Origin: Burkholderia sp. Ax-1719
GTDB taxonomy: Bacteria > Pseudomonadota > Gammaproteobacteria > Burkholderiales > Burkholderiaceae
Direction: 5' to 3'
DNA length: 64,000 nt
NCBI RefSeq assembly: GCF_011753055.1
Contig: NZ_VWWJ01000001.1
Location: 744,001 to 808,000, forward strand
Part shown: positions 34,495-43,079 of the stretch, piece by piece
Position numbering within the stretch: the stretch's first letter is position 1
Layout: every line of letters starts with the position of its first letter
The notes under the pieces: model-generated
Databases searched by the model: none
Told to the model about the DNA's origin: nothing
What the model saw: the letters and a program-made list of their open reading frames with translations, nothing else
Translations under genes and position numbers: made by a program

Positions 34495-34816
34495 GGCGGA
34501 ACTCCTTAAAAATGGATGGGCAGGCGGACGTCCGGCAAAGCGGACACACCGGACAATGTGGGAAAGCGCGGCTGATGCATGGTTGGTGCGACAGGCGGAA
34601 TGAACTGCACGCCTGACACCTGATGCGCCGCAATTCTCCTCACGCGTATCGTATCAAATTTGTGCATATTGCGACGGCTCGCGCGCAGCGGAAAGCCCTG
34701 AAATACCGGATCAAACTGCGAAAATGCGCTGAAACCGACTGCGCGAAACACTTTATTTCGTATGCGGCAATATTCGCGCGGGACCGCCATAAGAATCAGT
34801 CATAAGCGGGCGAAAG
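34495..34816 (-). promoter_or_regulatory. pqqA leader and promoter region
   Basis: 322 bp without a gene between pqqA and the citrate-synthase-like gene. Close to pqqA lies a small inverted repeat GTCCG-GCAAAG-CGGAC (34530-34545), overlapping an alternative pairing TCCGG / CCGGA (34531-34535 and 34549-34553), so two mutually exclusive leader hairpins are possible. The distal half is AT-richer than its surroundings and is the probable promoter, but no convincing -10/-35 pair stands out. Confidence 0.4.
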
Positions 34817-36106
34817 CTACGTAATCTTGAACAAGGTCGTGAACATGTCCGGGCCGGGTGGAGATTCGCGTGGCGCATGGGACGTGCGTTTGCGCGCGTT
34901 TCTGCTGGTGGCTTCAGCAGCGCTTGCGGGCGGTCTGGCGCCTGTGTACACGGCGCGCGGGCGGATCAGATGTGGATTCTGACGTTGCTCCAGCCCATGT
35001 GCGATCCAGCCCACCGAGCGTCCCAGCGCGAATAGTCCGAACGCGGCACCCATCGGCAGATTCAGATGACGCCGGAGCGCCACCAGTGCGAGGTCGAGCG
35101 AGGGCCGCTGGCCGATCAGTTCGCAGGCCAGATCGATCAGTTTTTTCCACTTCGGATGACGCGGCAGCACGCGCGCGAGCAGCCACGCGGCGCGCACGTC
35201 GCCATCGGGATAGAGCGGGTGGCCAAAGCCCGGCAGATCGTCACCGCGCGCAAGTCGCTCGCGCAGCTTGCGTTCAGGATCGATATCGCCGAGTTCGTCC
35301 AGAAGCGCTTCGCCGCGCGCCGTGGTTGCGCCATGACGGCCTCCTGAAAGGCCCGCCAGACCGCCAATGACGACTGAGCGAAGGCTCGCGTCGGTTGATG
35401 CGATGCAGCGCGCGGTGAAACTCGACGCGTTGAGTTCGTGATCGGCGCACAGCACCAGCGCCATGCGGATCAGATCCGCGCCCGTTTTACCCACACCCCA
35501 GGCGCGGGCGCATTGCTCGTGGATGGGCGCAGTGCCGGGTACGGTGCCCAGCAAGGACGCCGCCAGCAGGCGCACGAGATCGCCGCAACCTTGCGCCTGG
35601 CGTTCGGCGTTGCGCTGCCAGATTGCCGTGGGTGCGTCTTCGCTTGCCACCGAGAAAAGCGGCAGCATGGCGGCTTCCGCGCGCTGGTTGCGGTAGTGAT
35701 GGAGCAGTGCTTGAAAGACCTCGGGCGTTTGCAGCGGATGCGCGGTGAACGCAGCGCTTTCTTCGCATTGCCAGAGCAGCGCGGCCACTTCTTCGAGGCT
35801 CGCGCTGGCCGCCAGATCGAGCGCATCCATCCCGCGATACGAGAGCCGGCCGTCTTCGATCAGCGTAATGGCCGATTCGAGCACCGGTGCACCCCAGTCG
35901 AGCGCCGCGCGCGCCACTTCCTTCGGCTTGCGTCCACGCGCACGATTGGCCGCCAGGCGTTCGACTTCGGCGGCCAGGTAGCGGCTCTCGCGCGAAACCG
36001 GGTCGGTTTCCGCGCGCAGCAGGCCACGGCTCACGTAGGCGTAGAGCGTCTGGCGCGACACGCTCAGGCGCGCGGCGGCTTCGGCGGAACTCAGGTAGGT
36101 GGGCAT
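34817..36106 (-). CDS. Citrate synthase-like protein fused to an excisionase-type HTH
   Basis: 429 residues. Residues 1-60 are a MerR/excisionase-type DNA-binding motif (YLSSAEAAARLSVSRQTLYAYVSRG), and the rest is a citrate-synthase fold. The two catalytic His (CADHELNASSF; GGRHGATT) and the Asp (YPDGD) are kept, but the usual GFGHRVY, whose Arg contacts oxaloacetate, reads GFGHPLY. Substrate use is therefore doubtful; a regulator sensing acyl-CoA or a keto acid is an alternative. The ATG at 36106 starts at the HTH; longer starts to 36205 add non-family sequence. Located upstream of pqqA on the same strand. Confidence 0.78.
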   Translation of the reverse strand: MPTYLSSAEAAARLSVSRQTLYAYVSRGLLRAETDPVSRESRYLAAEVERLAANRARGRKPKEVARAALDWGAPVLESAITLIEDGRLSYRGMDALDLAASASLEEVAALLWQCEESAAFTAHPLQTPEVFQALLHHYRNQRAEAAMLPLFSVASEDAPTAIWQRNAERQAQGCGDLVRLLAASLLGTVPGTAPIHEQCARAWGVGKTGADLIRMALVLCADHELNASSFTARCIASTDASLRSVVIGGLAGLSGGRHGATTARGEALLDELGDIDPERKLRERLARGDDLPGFGHPLYPDGDVRAAWLLARVLPRHPKWKKLIDLACELIGQRPSLDLALVALRRHLNLPMGAAFGLFALGRSVGWIAHGLEQRQNPHLIRPRAVYTGARPPASAAEATSRNARKRTSHAPRESPPGPDMFTTLFKIT

Positions 36107-36289
36107 AGCGATCAGAATAATCAACATTGACGATTTGTGCCCATTGCGCGCTCGCCCGCTGCCTGAATTGCCGCTATGGCGCGTCTTCGTCCAGCATGAC
36201 GCCACTTAAAAAAACTTACATCTGACCGATGACGTTCCCATACCCGCGCTCGCCTAAGCTCTCGATTCATTACCGACAAACCTTTACGG

Positions 36290-36589
36290 ATGGCCCATAT
36301 GGGAGCAAACCTGCGATATCTTGCTGCGCTTGCCGCAGCGACCGTTAGCCTGGCTGCTCACGCCGGGCCTCCTCTAACGCCGGCGCAATGCCTCGGCTAT
36401 CCGTTCAAGCACGTGGCGGCCGGCAAGGTAACGCATGCGCAACTGATGAACGAACTGGGCGAACTCGAAGCGCGCGGCTATCACCCCGGCGACGACGACA
36501 GCACCTATCCCGCCGATCTGCAAGCCGCGCAAAAAGCCTTGACCGCCGATTACAGCGCGGATTGCCTCAAGCTGCATCACAAGACCTGA
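36290..36589 (+). CDS. DUF4148-like secreted protein
   Basis: 99 residues (96 if it starts at the ATG at 36299, which is equally likely). Signal peptide ends near LAAHAG. The mature sequence matches the DUF4148 pattern typical of Burkholderia: a helix LMNELGELEARGYHPGDDDSTYPADLQAAQKAL. Two cysteines (AQCLGYP and SADCLKL) could pair. Periplasmic, function unknown. Divergent from the citrate-synthase-like gene. Confidence 0.7.
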   Translation: MAHMGANLRYLAALAAATVSLAAHAGPPLTPAQCLGYPFKHVAAGKVTHAQLMNELGELEARGYHPGDDDSTYPADLQAAQKALTADYSADCLKLHHKT

Positions 36590-36616
36590 ACATCGCACGC
36601 CTGGCCGCGCGGCCAT

Positions 36617-36656
36617 AAAAAAAGCAGCGAGACGGGGTGATGCCCCATGTCGCTGC
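36617..36656 (-). terminator. Intrinsic terminator of the porin gene
   Basis: Stem GCAGCGA / TCGCTGC with an inner GGGG / CCCC pair, followed on the minus strand by seven T residues. It lies 64 bp after the porin stop. Strong rho-independent terminator. Confidence 0.85.
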
Positions 36657-36719
36657 CTGAAATTGCGCGGTAGGTTGCGCGTTGCTTAAAACCGTTAAAT
36701 TCGCAAGCTGAAACGCCCG

Positions 36720-37898
36720 TTAGAACGCAATCGCGATGCCAAACATGGCGACGAACTGATTGCCCGTCGACGATGCCGAGGTGTTCTGCGAGTCGCCCAC
36801 CAGCGCCACGGCATCGACGATATCGCCGCTGCCGTTCGCGCCCAGCGTGTGACCCGAAGCGTGCTGATAGGCCTGAATCGTGTACAGCGTCGTGCGCTTC
36901 GAGAGGTGATACATCTCGCGCAGCGAAACCTGCTGGTAGCGCGCCGCGTCGTGAATGCCGTTCGCGCTCGAAGCACGCGTATAGCTGTAGCCGCCGGAGA
37001 CTTCGATCGGCGTGCTCACGCGGTAGCTCACCAGCGCGCCGTAGGTGTTGAACACGGCGGTATCGGTGAACAGCGAGTGGCTGCCCGGACGATAGACCAC
37101 GTTGGAATAGTTCACGCCAAACAGCAGATTGCCGAACGTATACGTTGCCAGCGCCGCTGCGTGCTGCACGTTGCTCGCCGACAGATAGCCGGTATTGATG
37201 GTCGAATGCGGAAACGTGGCGCTGGCGCTGGGATCGAAGCCGCCCGTGTATTCCGTATTGTTCATGCGCAGATAGCCCAGACCTACGGAGAGCGGGCCGC
37301 CGTCGTAGCGTAGCGCCGCGCTGAACATGCTGCCGCTCTTCATGCTGCCCGCCACGCCGCCAAAGCCATATTGCACGCTGCCGCGCACGCCGTGGATCGA
37401 AGGCGATGTGTAGGTAACCGAACTATTCGCGCGGATGTCCGTATCGAAACCGTCGATGTCGCCCGGGTGCGCGCCCGTTGCGCCGGTCAGGTAAGTGACC
37501 GGGCCCAGCGTGCCCGCGAGCAGATAGTACGGCGTGTACTGGCGGCCCATCGTCAGCGTGCCCAGGCGGCTGTCCTGCAAGCCGACGAAGGCGTAGCGAT
37601 TGAACGCGAGACCGGCCGACTGCTGCGCGCCCGTGCCCGGATCGAAACCTTCCTGCAGATCGAAAATCGCGCTGGTGGTGGAGCTCAGTTGCTCGGTGCC
37701 CTTGAAGCCGAACTTCGATGCCAGCAGATTGCCGTTGCGCATGTACACGTTCGAATGGCCGCCCTGGTTGTTCGCGTACGAAATGGCTTCGTCCACGTTG
37801 CCGTAAAGCGTCAGGCTGTTCTGAGCCATGGCCGGCTGCGAGATGGCGGCGGCGCACAGGAGCAGCGAACCGCCCCAGAAAAAGTGTTCTGATTTCAT
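36720..37898 (-). CDS. General porin (Burkholderia OpcP/OmpC type)
   Basis: 392 residues. Signal peptide (MKSEHFFWGGSLLLC... to AMAQ), then NSLTLYGNVDEAISYAN, the usual first strand of beta-proteobacterial trimeric porins, and a terminal Phe (FGIAIAF) needed for outer-membrane insertion. Other strand and loop hallmarks: FGFKGTEQL, FNRYAFVGLQDSRLGTLTMGRQY. It lies 180 bp beyond gcd on the same strand behind that gene's terminator, so is expressed separately. It may admit sugars or aromatic acids to the periplasm; specificity is not readable. ATG 37898 preferred over an upstream start at 37904. Confidence 0.9.
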   Translation of the reverse strand: MKSEHFFWGGSLLLCAAAISQPAMAQNSLTLYGNVDEAISYANNQGGHSNVYMRNGNLLASKFGFKGTEQLSSTTSAIFDLQEGFDPGTGAQQSAGLAFNRYAFVGLQDSRLGTLTMGRQYTPYYLLAGTLGPVTYLTGATGAHPGDIDGFDTDIRANSSVTYTSPSIHGVRGSVQYGFGGVAGSMKSGSMFSAALRYDGGPLSVGLGYLRMNNTEYTGGFDPSASATFPHSTINTGYLSASNVQHAAALATYTFGNLLFGVNYSNVVYRPGSHSLFTDTAVFNTYGALVSYRVSTPIEVSGGYSYTRASSANGIHDAARYQQVSLREMYHLSKRTTLYTIQAYQHASGHTLGANGSGDIVDAVALVGDSQNTSASSTGNQFVAMFGIAIAF

Positions 37899-37982
37899 CG
37901 TCAACCCTGATATCGATCCGGATGATGCCGGCCGCGCGACTGGCGATTCCGGATTCTGAAGAATTATTTGAACTGAGTAGTT

Positions 37983-38007
37983 AAAAAACAGCTGCCGATA
38001 AGGCAGC
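37983..38007 (-). terminator. Intrinsic terminator of gcd
   Basis: Stem GCTGCC / GGCAGC with five-base loop followed on the minus strand by TGTTTTTTAA, a textbook rho-independent terminator 72 bp after gcd. Confidence 0.85.
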
Positions 38008-38045
38008 AGGGGCGCGGAGGGACTGTGCCCCGAACGCGCCCCTGC
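38006..38045 (-). other. Second hairpin before the gcd terminator
   Basis: Perfect 11-bp arms GCAGGGGCGCG / CGCGCCCCTGC around an 18-base loop, between the gcd stop and the terminator; its last two bases overlap the terminator stem. It may protect the mRNA 3' end or compete with the terminator. Confidence 0.5.
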
Positions 38046-38078
38046 GGGCCGGAAATCAATCGCTTCCGGCGTTGCTGC

Positions 38079-40511
38079 TTAGTGCGTCTGCGGCAATGCG
38101 TACGCGATCACGTAGTCGCCGCGATCCGGCGACTGGCGTGCGCCACCGGCCGAGATCACGATGTACTGCTTGCCGTCGATGGTATAGCTCATCGGCGTGC
38201 CCTGGCTACCCACCGGCAGGCGAGCCTTCCAGACTTCCTTGCCGGTCGAGCTGTCGAACGCGCGCAGGTAGTAATCCTGCGTAGCCGCGAAGAACACCAG
38301 ACCGCCGCCCGTGGTCAGCGAGCCGCCGATGGTCGGCATGCCGATCGGCGTGGGCATGTGCATCTGCACGCCATACAGACGCGTGTCCTTGACGGTGCCG
38401 AGCGGCACTTGCCAGGCGATGCTGCGCGTCTTCAGGTCGATGGCCGTGAGGCTGCCGAACGGCGGCTTCTGGCACGGAATACCCAGCGGCGAGAAGAAGC
38501 GGTCCTTGGTGACCGAGTACGGCGTGCCGCCGAGCGGCACCGCGCCCATACCGGCGTTGACGGCTTCGTTACCGTCCGAGGGGCCGCCGCGCTGCTTTTC
38601 CTTCACCAGATGGACCCACAGTCCCAGGCGCATGTCGTTCACATAGATCATGCCGGCGTTCGGGTCGTACGACAGACCGCCCCAGTTCATGCCGCCGAGC
38701 GAACCCGGGAAGCTCAGTGCGTAATCCGTGTCCGGTGCGGTGAACAGGCCGTCGTAGCGCATGCCGCGGAACGAGATGCGGCACATCAGCTGGTCGATCG
38801 GCGTGACGCCCCACATGTCGGCGTCCTTGAGCACTTCAGCGCCGATCTGCGGCATGCCCACGGACAGCGGCTGCGTCTTCGCGTACGGCTCGTTCGGAAT
38901 CGTCGCGGGCTTGACGGGCTGCTCGATCACCTTGGTGAGCGGCTTGCCGGTCAGGCGGTCGAGCACGAACAGCTGGCCCATCTTCGTACCGATGATGAGC
39001 GCCGGCACCTTCTTGCCATCGTCCATCGGGAAGTCGATCAGCGTCGGCTGCATCGGCACGTCGTAGTCCCAGAGGTCGTGGTGGACGGTCTGGAAGTGCC
39101 ACTTTTCGGCGCCGGTGGTGGCGTCGAGCGCGAGGATCGAGCCGCCGTACTTCTCGTCGAGCGCGGTGCGCTTGACGCCCCACAGGTCGATCGCGGCGTT
39201 GCCGACCGGCATGTAGACGGTGTTCGAGGTCGCGTCATAGGTCATCGGCGCCCACACGTTCGGGGTCGAACGCGTGAAGGTCTTGCCGGTGGCCGGTGCG
39301 GCGTGGTCTTCCGGCTGGCCCGGATCGAACGCCCACTTCATCTTGCCGGTCATCACGTCGAAGCCGCGGATCACGCCGCCAGGCATGTCGAGCGAGACGT
39401 TGTCGGCGACGCGGCCGCCCACCACCACGGTCGTGCCCGCGACGGTCGGCGCCGAAGTCAGCTGGTACAGCGGGCTCTTGGCTTTGCCGAGGCCTGCCTT
39501 CAGGTCGATGATGCCGTGATCGCCGAAGTCGTCGCAGAGCTTGCCGTTGTCGGCGTCGAGCGCGACCAGCTTGGCATCGATCGTGTTCATGTAGATGCGG
39601 CGGCGGCAGGCGGCGGGGTCACCCGACGCTGCGATCGCCGACACCGGCGTCGATCCGGCCACGGTGGGCTGGACGAGCGGCTGCGTGGCGTCGAAATAGG
39701 CGAGGCCGCGGCAACGCACCCAGACCGTGGTTTTGGTCGGGAACGCGTGACGCCATTTTTCGGCGCCGCTGGCGGCGTCGACGGCAATCACGGTGTTGTG
39801 CGGCGAGCACAGGAACAGCGTCTTGCCCACCTGGAGCGGCGTTTCCTGGTCTTCCGAGCCGCCGCCGTCCGGGCTGAGCGGCGTGTCGCCGGTGTGGAAC
39901 GTCCAGGCAACCTGGAGGTTCTTCACGTTATCGCGGTTGATCTGCGCAGCGCCTGCGAAGCGGTCGCCACCGGCCGAGTGGCCGTAGGCCGTCCAGTCGC
40001 CCATGCCCGCCGTACCGGCGATCGGCGGCGTGGATTCGGCGCCGAACTTGCCGTGCGGCACGAACATGCCATACACGAAACCCGCGTTGACGACGGCCAG
40101 CACGGCCGCGATGCCGAAGGCCTTGCCGCACGCGGGCGTCTTGCCTTCGCCCTTACGCAGCACGGGGATGACCAGCGCGAGCAGCATGCCGATCATCGAG
40201 AACATGAAAATGCGCGTATTGAGCTGCCAGAAGTCGAAGCCGACTTCCCAGATGGCCCACAGCGCGGTGGCGATCAGGAACACGAGGTAGATCGCGACGC
40301 TGGCCGAGCGGCGGCGCGCGAGTTGCACGCCGGTGGCGCACAGTGCGAGGCCGGCGAGCAGGTAGTACCAGCTACCGCCGCGGGCGATCAGCATGCCGCC
40401 GCCAATAAGGAAATACAGCCCGAGCAGCAGGCCGACGACCCCAATCAGGGGTAGGCCGATACGGACGGCCTTAGGAATCTGTTTATCTGAATCTGTTGGT
40501 TGCTTCGACAT
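38079..40511 (-). CDS. gcd: Membrane-bound PQQ-dependent glucose dehydrogenase
   Basis: 810 residues. Oxidises glucose to gluconolactone on the periplasmic side and passes electrons to ubiquinone. Residues 20-145 contain about five membrane helices, then an eight-bladed PQQ propeller with repeats such as VAWTFHTGD, LDATTGAEKWHFQTVHHDLWDYD and FDSSTGKEVWKARLP. Quinate or other sugar dehydrogenases share this layout, but the length and N-terminus match Gcd best. Its cofactor is made by the pqq genes 4 kb away. It has its own terminator, and the upstream region holds a palindromic operator candidate. Confidence 0.92.
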   Translation of the reverse strand: MSKQPTDSDKQIPKAVRIGLPLIGVVGLLLGLYFLIGGGMLIARGGSWYYLLAGLALCATGVQLARRRSASVAIYLVFLIATALWAIWEVGFDFWQLNTRIFMFSMIGMLLALVIPVLRKGEGKTPACGKAFGIAAVLAVVNAGFVYGMFVPHGKFGAESTPPIAGTAGMGDWTAYGHSAGGDRFAGAAQINRDNVKNLQVAWTFHTGDTPLSPDGGGSEDQETPLQVGKTLFLCSPHNTVIAVDAASGAEKWRHAFPTKTTVWVRCRGLAYFDATQPLVQPTVAGSTPVSAIAASGDPAACRRRIYMNTIDAKLVALDADNGKLCDDFGDHGIIDLKAGLGKAKSPLYQLTSAPTVAGTTVVVGGRVADNVSLDMPGGVIRGFDVMTGKMKWAFDPGQPEDHAAPATGKTFTRSTPNVWAPMTYDATSNTVYMPVGNAAIDLWGVKRTALDEKYGGSILALDATTGAEKWHFQTVHHDLWDYDVPMQPTLIDFPMDDGKKVPALIIGTKMGQLFVLDRLTGKPLTKVIEQPVKPATIPNEPYAKTQPLSVGMPQIGAEVLKDADMWGVTPIDQLMCRISFRGMRYDGLFTAPDTDYALSFPGSLGGMNWGGLSYDPNAGMIYVNDMRLGLWVHLVKEKQRGGPSDGNEAVNAGMGAVPLGGTPYSVTKDRFFSPLGIPCQKPPFGSLTAIDLKTRSIAWQVPLGTVKDTRLYGVQMHMPTPIGMPTIGGSLTTGGGLVFFAATQDYYLRAFDSSTGKEVWKARLPVGSQGTPMSYTIDGKQYIVISAGGARQSPDRGDYVIAYALPQTH

Positions 40512-40871
40512 CGTTTTGTTCTCGAATGGAGGCTAAAGGCTCGCCTCGCAGTCGGCCCGACGTGCGACCTTTTGTAATAGGGCGCCAACGTCAAGCCTTG
40601 TGCTAGATTAACCAGTTGGTACATTTTATTAAGAAAATTGAAATCCTGCCTGCAAAATCGCAAGCCTGTGGTTCAGAAAGGCGTGCGCGGGTGGGCAGAA
40701 TGCGGGTTTTGAGGTAAGCGCGAGGGCAGCCTGAGCGCTGCGAATGCCGTGTGCGCACGGGTGTTAGCGCACCTGGCGGCCTGCGCTATGCGGGGGAAGA
40801 CAGAGGAAGACGGGGTAAGGCGTGGGGCGGCGGACGCGAGACGCCCGCGCGGGGCAGAGGCGCGAATGCGC
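40512..40871 (-). promoter_or_regulatory. gcd promoter region with TetR-type palindrome
   Basis: 360 bp without a gene between gcd and the TetR gene. About 100 bp before gcd, a short AT-rich patch contains the palindrome ACCAGTTGGT (40611-40620; reads ACCAACTGGT on the gcd strand) directly beside TTAATCTAGC, a plausible -10 region. ACCAnnTGGT palindromes resemble operators of several TetR-family repressors. The rest shows nothing recognisable. Confidence 0.45.
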
Positions 40872-41531
40872 TCAGGAAAGCAGCGCGAGCGTGGTTTCCA
40901 GGACGGCGCGTTTGAACTTCTTCGGATTACGGGGCAGCGAGGAAACCGTCAACATCACGTGGCCGTAGCCCACGGTCTTGCTCACACCGTTGAGCAGCAC
41001 GAAAAACAGCACGTCAGCATCCTTCACCTTCAGCACGCCTTGTTGAGCGGCGTCTTCCAGTAGCGGCACCATCACGTCGTAGTAGGGCCGCATGAGCCGT
41101 TCGACCAGCAGATCGAGCCGCGCGCCTTCTTCGGTTGTCGCCGTCGAGAAAAACAGGCCCACGTCGGGTTCCTCGAACACCTTGTCGATATAGATCTCGA
41201 TCGCGCGGTCCACGCGCGCCTTGGCATCCAGTTCCGATTGGCGCAGCGCCGCCGTGGCCGCAATCATCGGCCGCGCGTGCTCGACGATCTGCTCGACGAC
41301 CGCTTCCCACAGCGAATCCTTCGAGCCGAAATGATGCGCGAGCAAGGCCGGATCGACGCCCGAATCGCGCGCGATCTCGCGCACGCTGGTGGCGTCGTAG
41401 CCACGCGTGCCGAAGGTCTTGCGCGCATTGCGCAACAGCACATCCCGGCCCACCGAGGCTTGCTGCGCCGGTCGCCCGCGGCCGCGCCTGACCGGCGTGG
41501 GCGTTGGAGATGCAGTGGCCTTCTCTTTCAT
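40872..41531 (-). CDS. TetR-family transcriptional regulator
   Basis: 219 residues. A Thr/Pro/Arg-rich leader (TASPTPTPVRRGRGRP, AT-hook-like GRGRP) precedes the TetR HTH (about 30-75: ARKTFGTRGYDATSVREIARDSGVDPALLAHHFGSKDSLWEAV) and a ligand-binding helical domain. ATG 41531 starts the natural protein; a frame to 41657 adds non-family residues. It is the gene upstream of gcd and divergent from the NADH dehydrogenase, so either or both may be targets. The ligand is unknown. Confidence 0.88.
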   Translation of the reverse strand: MKEKATASPTPTPVRRGRGRPAQQASVGRDVLLRNARKTFGTRGYDATSVREIARDSGVDPALLAHHFGSKDSLWEAVVEQIVEHARPMIAATAALRQSELDAKARVDRAIEIYIDKVFEEPDVGLFFSTATTEEGARLDLLVERLMRPYYDVMVPLLEDAAQQGVLKVKDADVLFFVLLNGVSKTVGYGHVMLTVSSLPRNPKKFKRAVLETTLALLS

Positions 41532-41638
41532 GCGCTTATACGTTCCCGTTTTTTCGATGGACGTGAGTGTAACCGAGCGCCCAGGCGTTGCCGCCTGGGG
41601 TCTGCATGAGGTTTGCAGCAGCGCAGGGACGAGGTCGT

Positions 41639-41668
41639 TTGACACAGGCCGCGCCAAGGGTTTACCAT
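41639..41668 (+). promoter_or_regulatory. Probable sigma-70 promoter of ndh
   Basis: TTGACA (41639-41644) and TACCAT (41663-41668) with 18-bp spacing, 31 bp before the ndh ATG. Perfect -35, fair -10. Confidence 0.5.
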
Positions 41669-41699
41669 CGGCTTTTATTCATTGCGTGTTGAATTAAAG

Positions 41700-42992
41700 A
41701 TGACGAATCCGGTACGCATCGTAATCGTGGGCGGCGGCATCGCCGGCATCCTGTTGGCAACGAAGCTGGGCGATACGCTCGGCCGCGCGGGCAAGGCCCG
41801 TATCAGGCTGATCGATAAAAGCCCTACGCACATCTGGAAACCGATGTTGCACACGATCGCGGCCGGCACGCGCGATGTCCAGCAACAGCAGGTTATCTTC
41901 CTTGCGCACGCGGCGGAGCACGGTTACACCTATGAGCCCGGCGAGATGCTGGGGCTCGATCGCGCGCGCCGTTGCGTGCAACTGGGTGCGCTCACCACGA
42001 CCGATGGCGGCGTGGTGCTGGAGCCGCGCGAAGTGAGTTACGACGTGCTGGTGCTGGCTTTGGGCAGTCATGCGAACGATTTCGGCGTGCCAGGCGTGGC
42101 GCAGCACAGCTACTTCATCGACAGTCAGAAGCAGGCCGAAACCTTCAACGAAGCGCTGCGGGCGCGCGCATTCCGCAGCGTGGCGCGCGACGAGGCGTTG
42201 CGTGTGGCGATTGTCGGCGGCGGCGCGACCGGCGTGGAACTGGCCGCGGAATTGAGCCGTCTGCTGGAAGTGGCGAGCGCCTATGGCGACGCCACGGTGC
42301 GCGAGCGTCTGCAATTGACGCTGCTGGAAAGCGGTCCGCGCATTCTGGGCGCGTTCCCGCCCAATATCTCTGCGTCCAGCCAGCATCAGCTCGAAAAGAT
42401 CGGCTTTAGCGTCAAGACCGGCACGCGCGTGACCGAGGCGACTGCGCAAGGCTTTGTCTACGACGGCGGCGCGGTGGCGCAGGCCGATCTGATGGTCTGG
42501 GCCGCAGGCGTGAAGGCGGCCGATTTTCTGAGCGGGTTGGGCGGTCTGACGACCAACCGCGCGAATCAGATCGTGGTGGGCCCGACTTTGCAATCCACGG
42601 AGGACGACCATGTCTTTGCGCTCGGCGACTGTGCCAGCTTCACGCCCGCGGGGGCCGAAAGGGCGCTGGCGCCGACTGCGCAGGTTGCCACGCAGCAGGC
42701 CGAATTTCTCGCGCGCCACCTGCCGGGCTGGCTCGCGGGCCAGTCGCTGCCCGCGTTTGCGTTTCATGATTTTGGTTCGCTGGTCTCGCTGAGCGATTAC
42801 GATGCGTTCGGCACGCTCGGGCGCTTTGGCTTCTTCCGGGGCGGCTTCATTCGCGGCAGGCTCGCGCAGTTGAGCCATGCGATGCTGTACCGCCGCCATC
42901 AGCAGGCATTGCACGGTTTGCGCAAGGCGACGCTGCTCTGGACCGCCGAGCGCATCAACGGCTGGGTGCAGCCGAAGATCCGTCTCGCCTGA
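41700..42992 (+). CDS. ndh: Type II NADH dehydrogenase (FAD)
   Basis: 430 residues. Non-proton-pumping NADH:quinone oxidoreductase on the cytoplasmic membrane face. FAD-binding IVGGGIAGILLATKLG at the N-terminus, NADH-binding IVGGGATGVELAAELSRL in the middle (about 174-191), and a late FALGDCASF that closes the flavin site. The C-terminal helix region (about 385-430) would anchor it to the membrane. ATG 41700; the frame-extending GTG at 41682 lacks a ribosome site. Ends at a strong bidirectional terminator. Confidence 0.92.
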   Translation: MTNPVRIVIVGGGIAGILLATKLGDTLGRAGKARIRLIDKSPTHIWKPMLHTIAAGTRDVQQQQVIFLAHAAEHGYTYEPGEMLGLDRARRCVQLGALTTTDGGVVLEPREVSYDVLVLALGSHANDFGVPGVAQHSYFIDSQKQAETFNEALRARAFRSVARDEALRVAIVGGGATGVELAAELSRLLEVASAYGDATVRERLQLTLLESGPRILGAFPPNISASSQHQLEKIGFSVKTGTRVTEATAQGFVYDGGAVAQADLMVWAAGVKAADFLSGLGGLTTNRANQIVVGPTLQSTEDDHVFALGDCASFTPAGAERALAPTAQVATQQAEFLARHLPGWLAGQSLPAFAFHDFGSLVSLSDYDAFGTLGRFGFFRGGFIRGRLAQLSHAMLYRRHQQALHGLRKATLLWTAERINGWVQPKIRLA

Positions 42993-43003
42993 CCGGCCTG
43001 TAA

Positions 43004-43045
43004 AAAACGCCGCGCGCCATGTCAGGTCATGGCGCGCGGCGTTTT
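43004..43045. terminator. Bidirectional terminator between ndh and lysR
   Basis: Perfect 18-bp stem (AAAACGCCGCGCGCCATG and its complement) with a six-base loop, with A-run on one side and T-run on the other, so it works for both convergent genes. Confidence 0.92.
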
Positions 43046-43079
43046 ATTTGAAATCGTTAGCGTGACTAATGATTGTGAA

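Noticed and set aside
34529..34553. Riboswitch in the pqqA leader
   Set aside because: Only short alternative repeats are present; no known riboswitch core or conserved fold can be recognised.
38025..40454. 809-residue plus-strand frame opposite gcd
   Set aside because: Antisense to the PQQ propeller repeats; translation is Arg/His/Val-rich repeats mirroring gcd, not a real protein.
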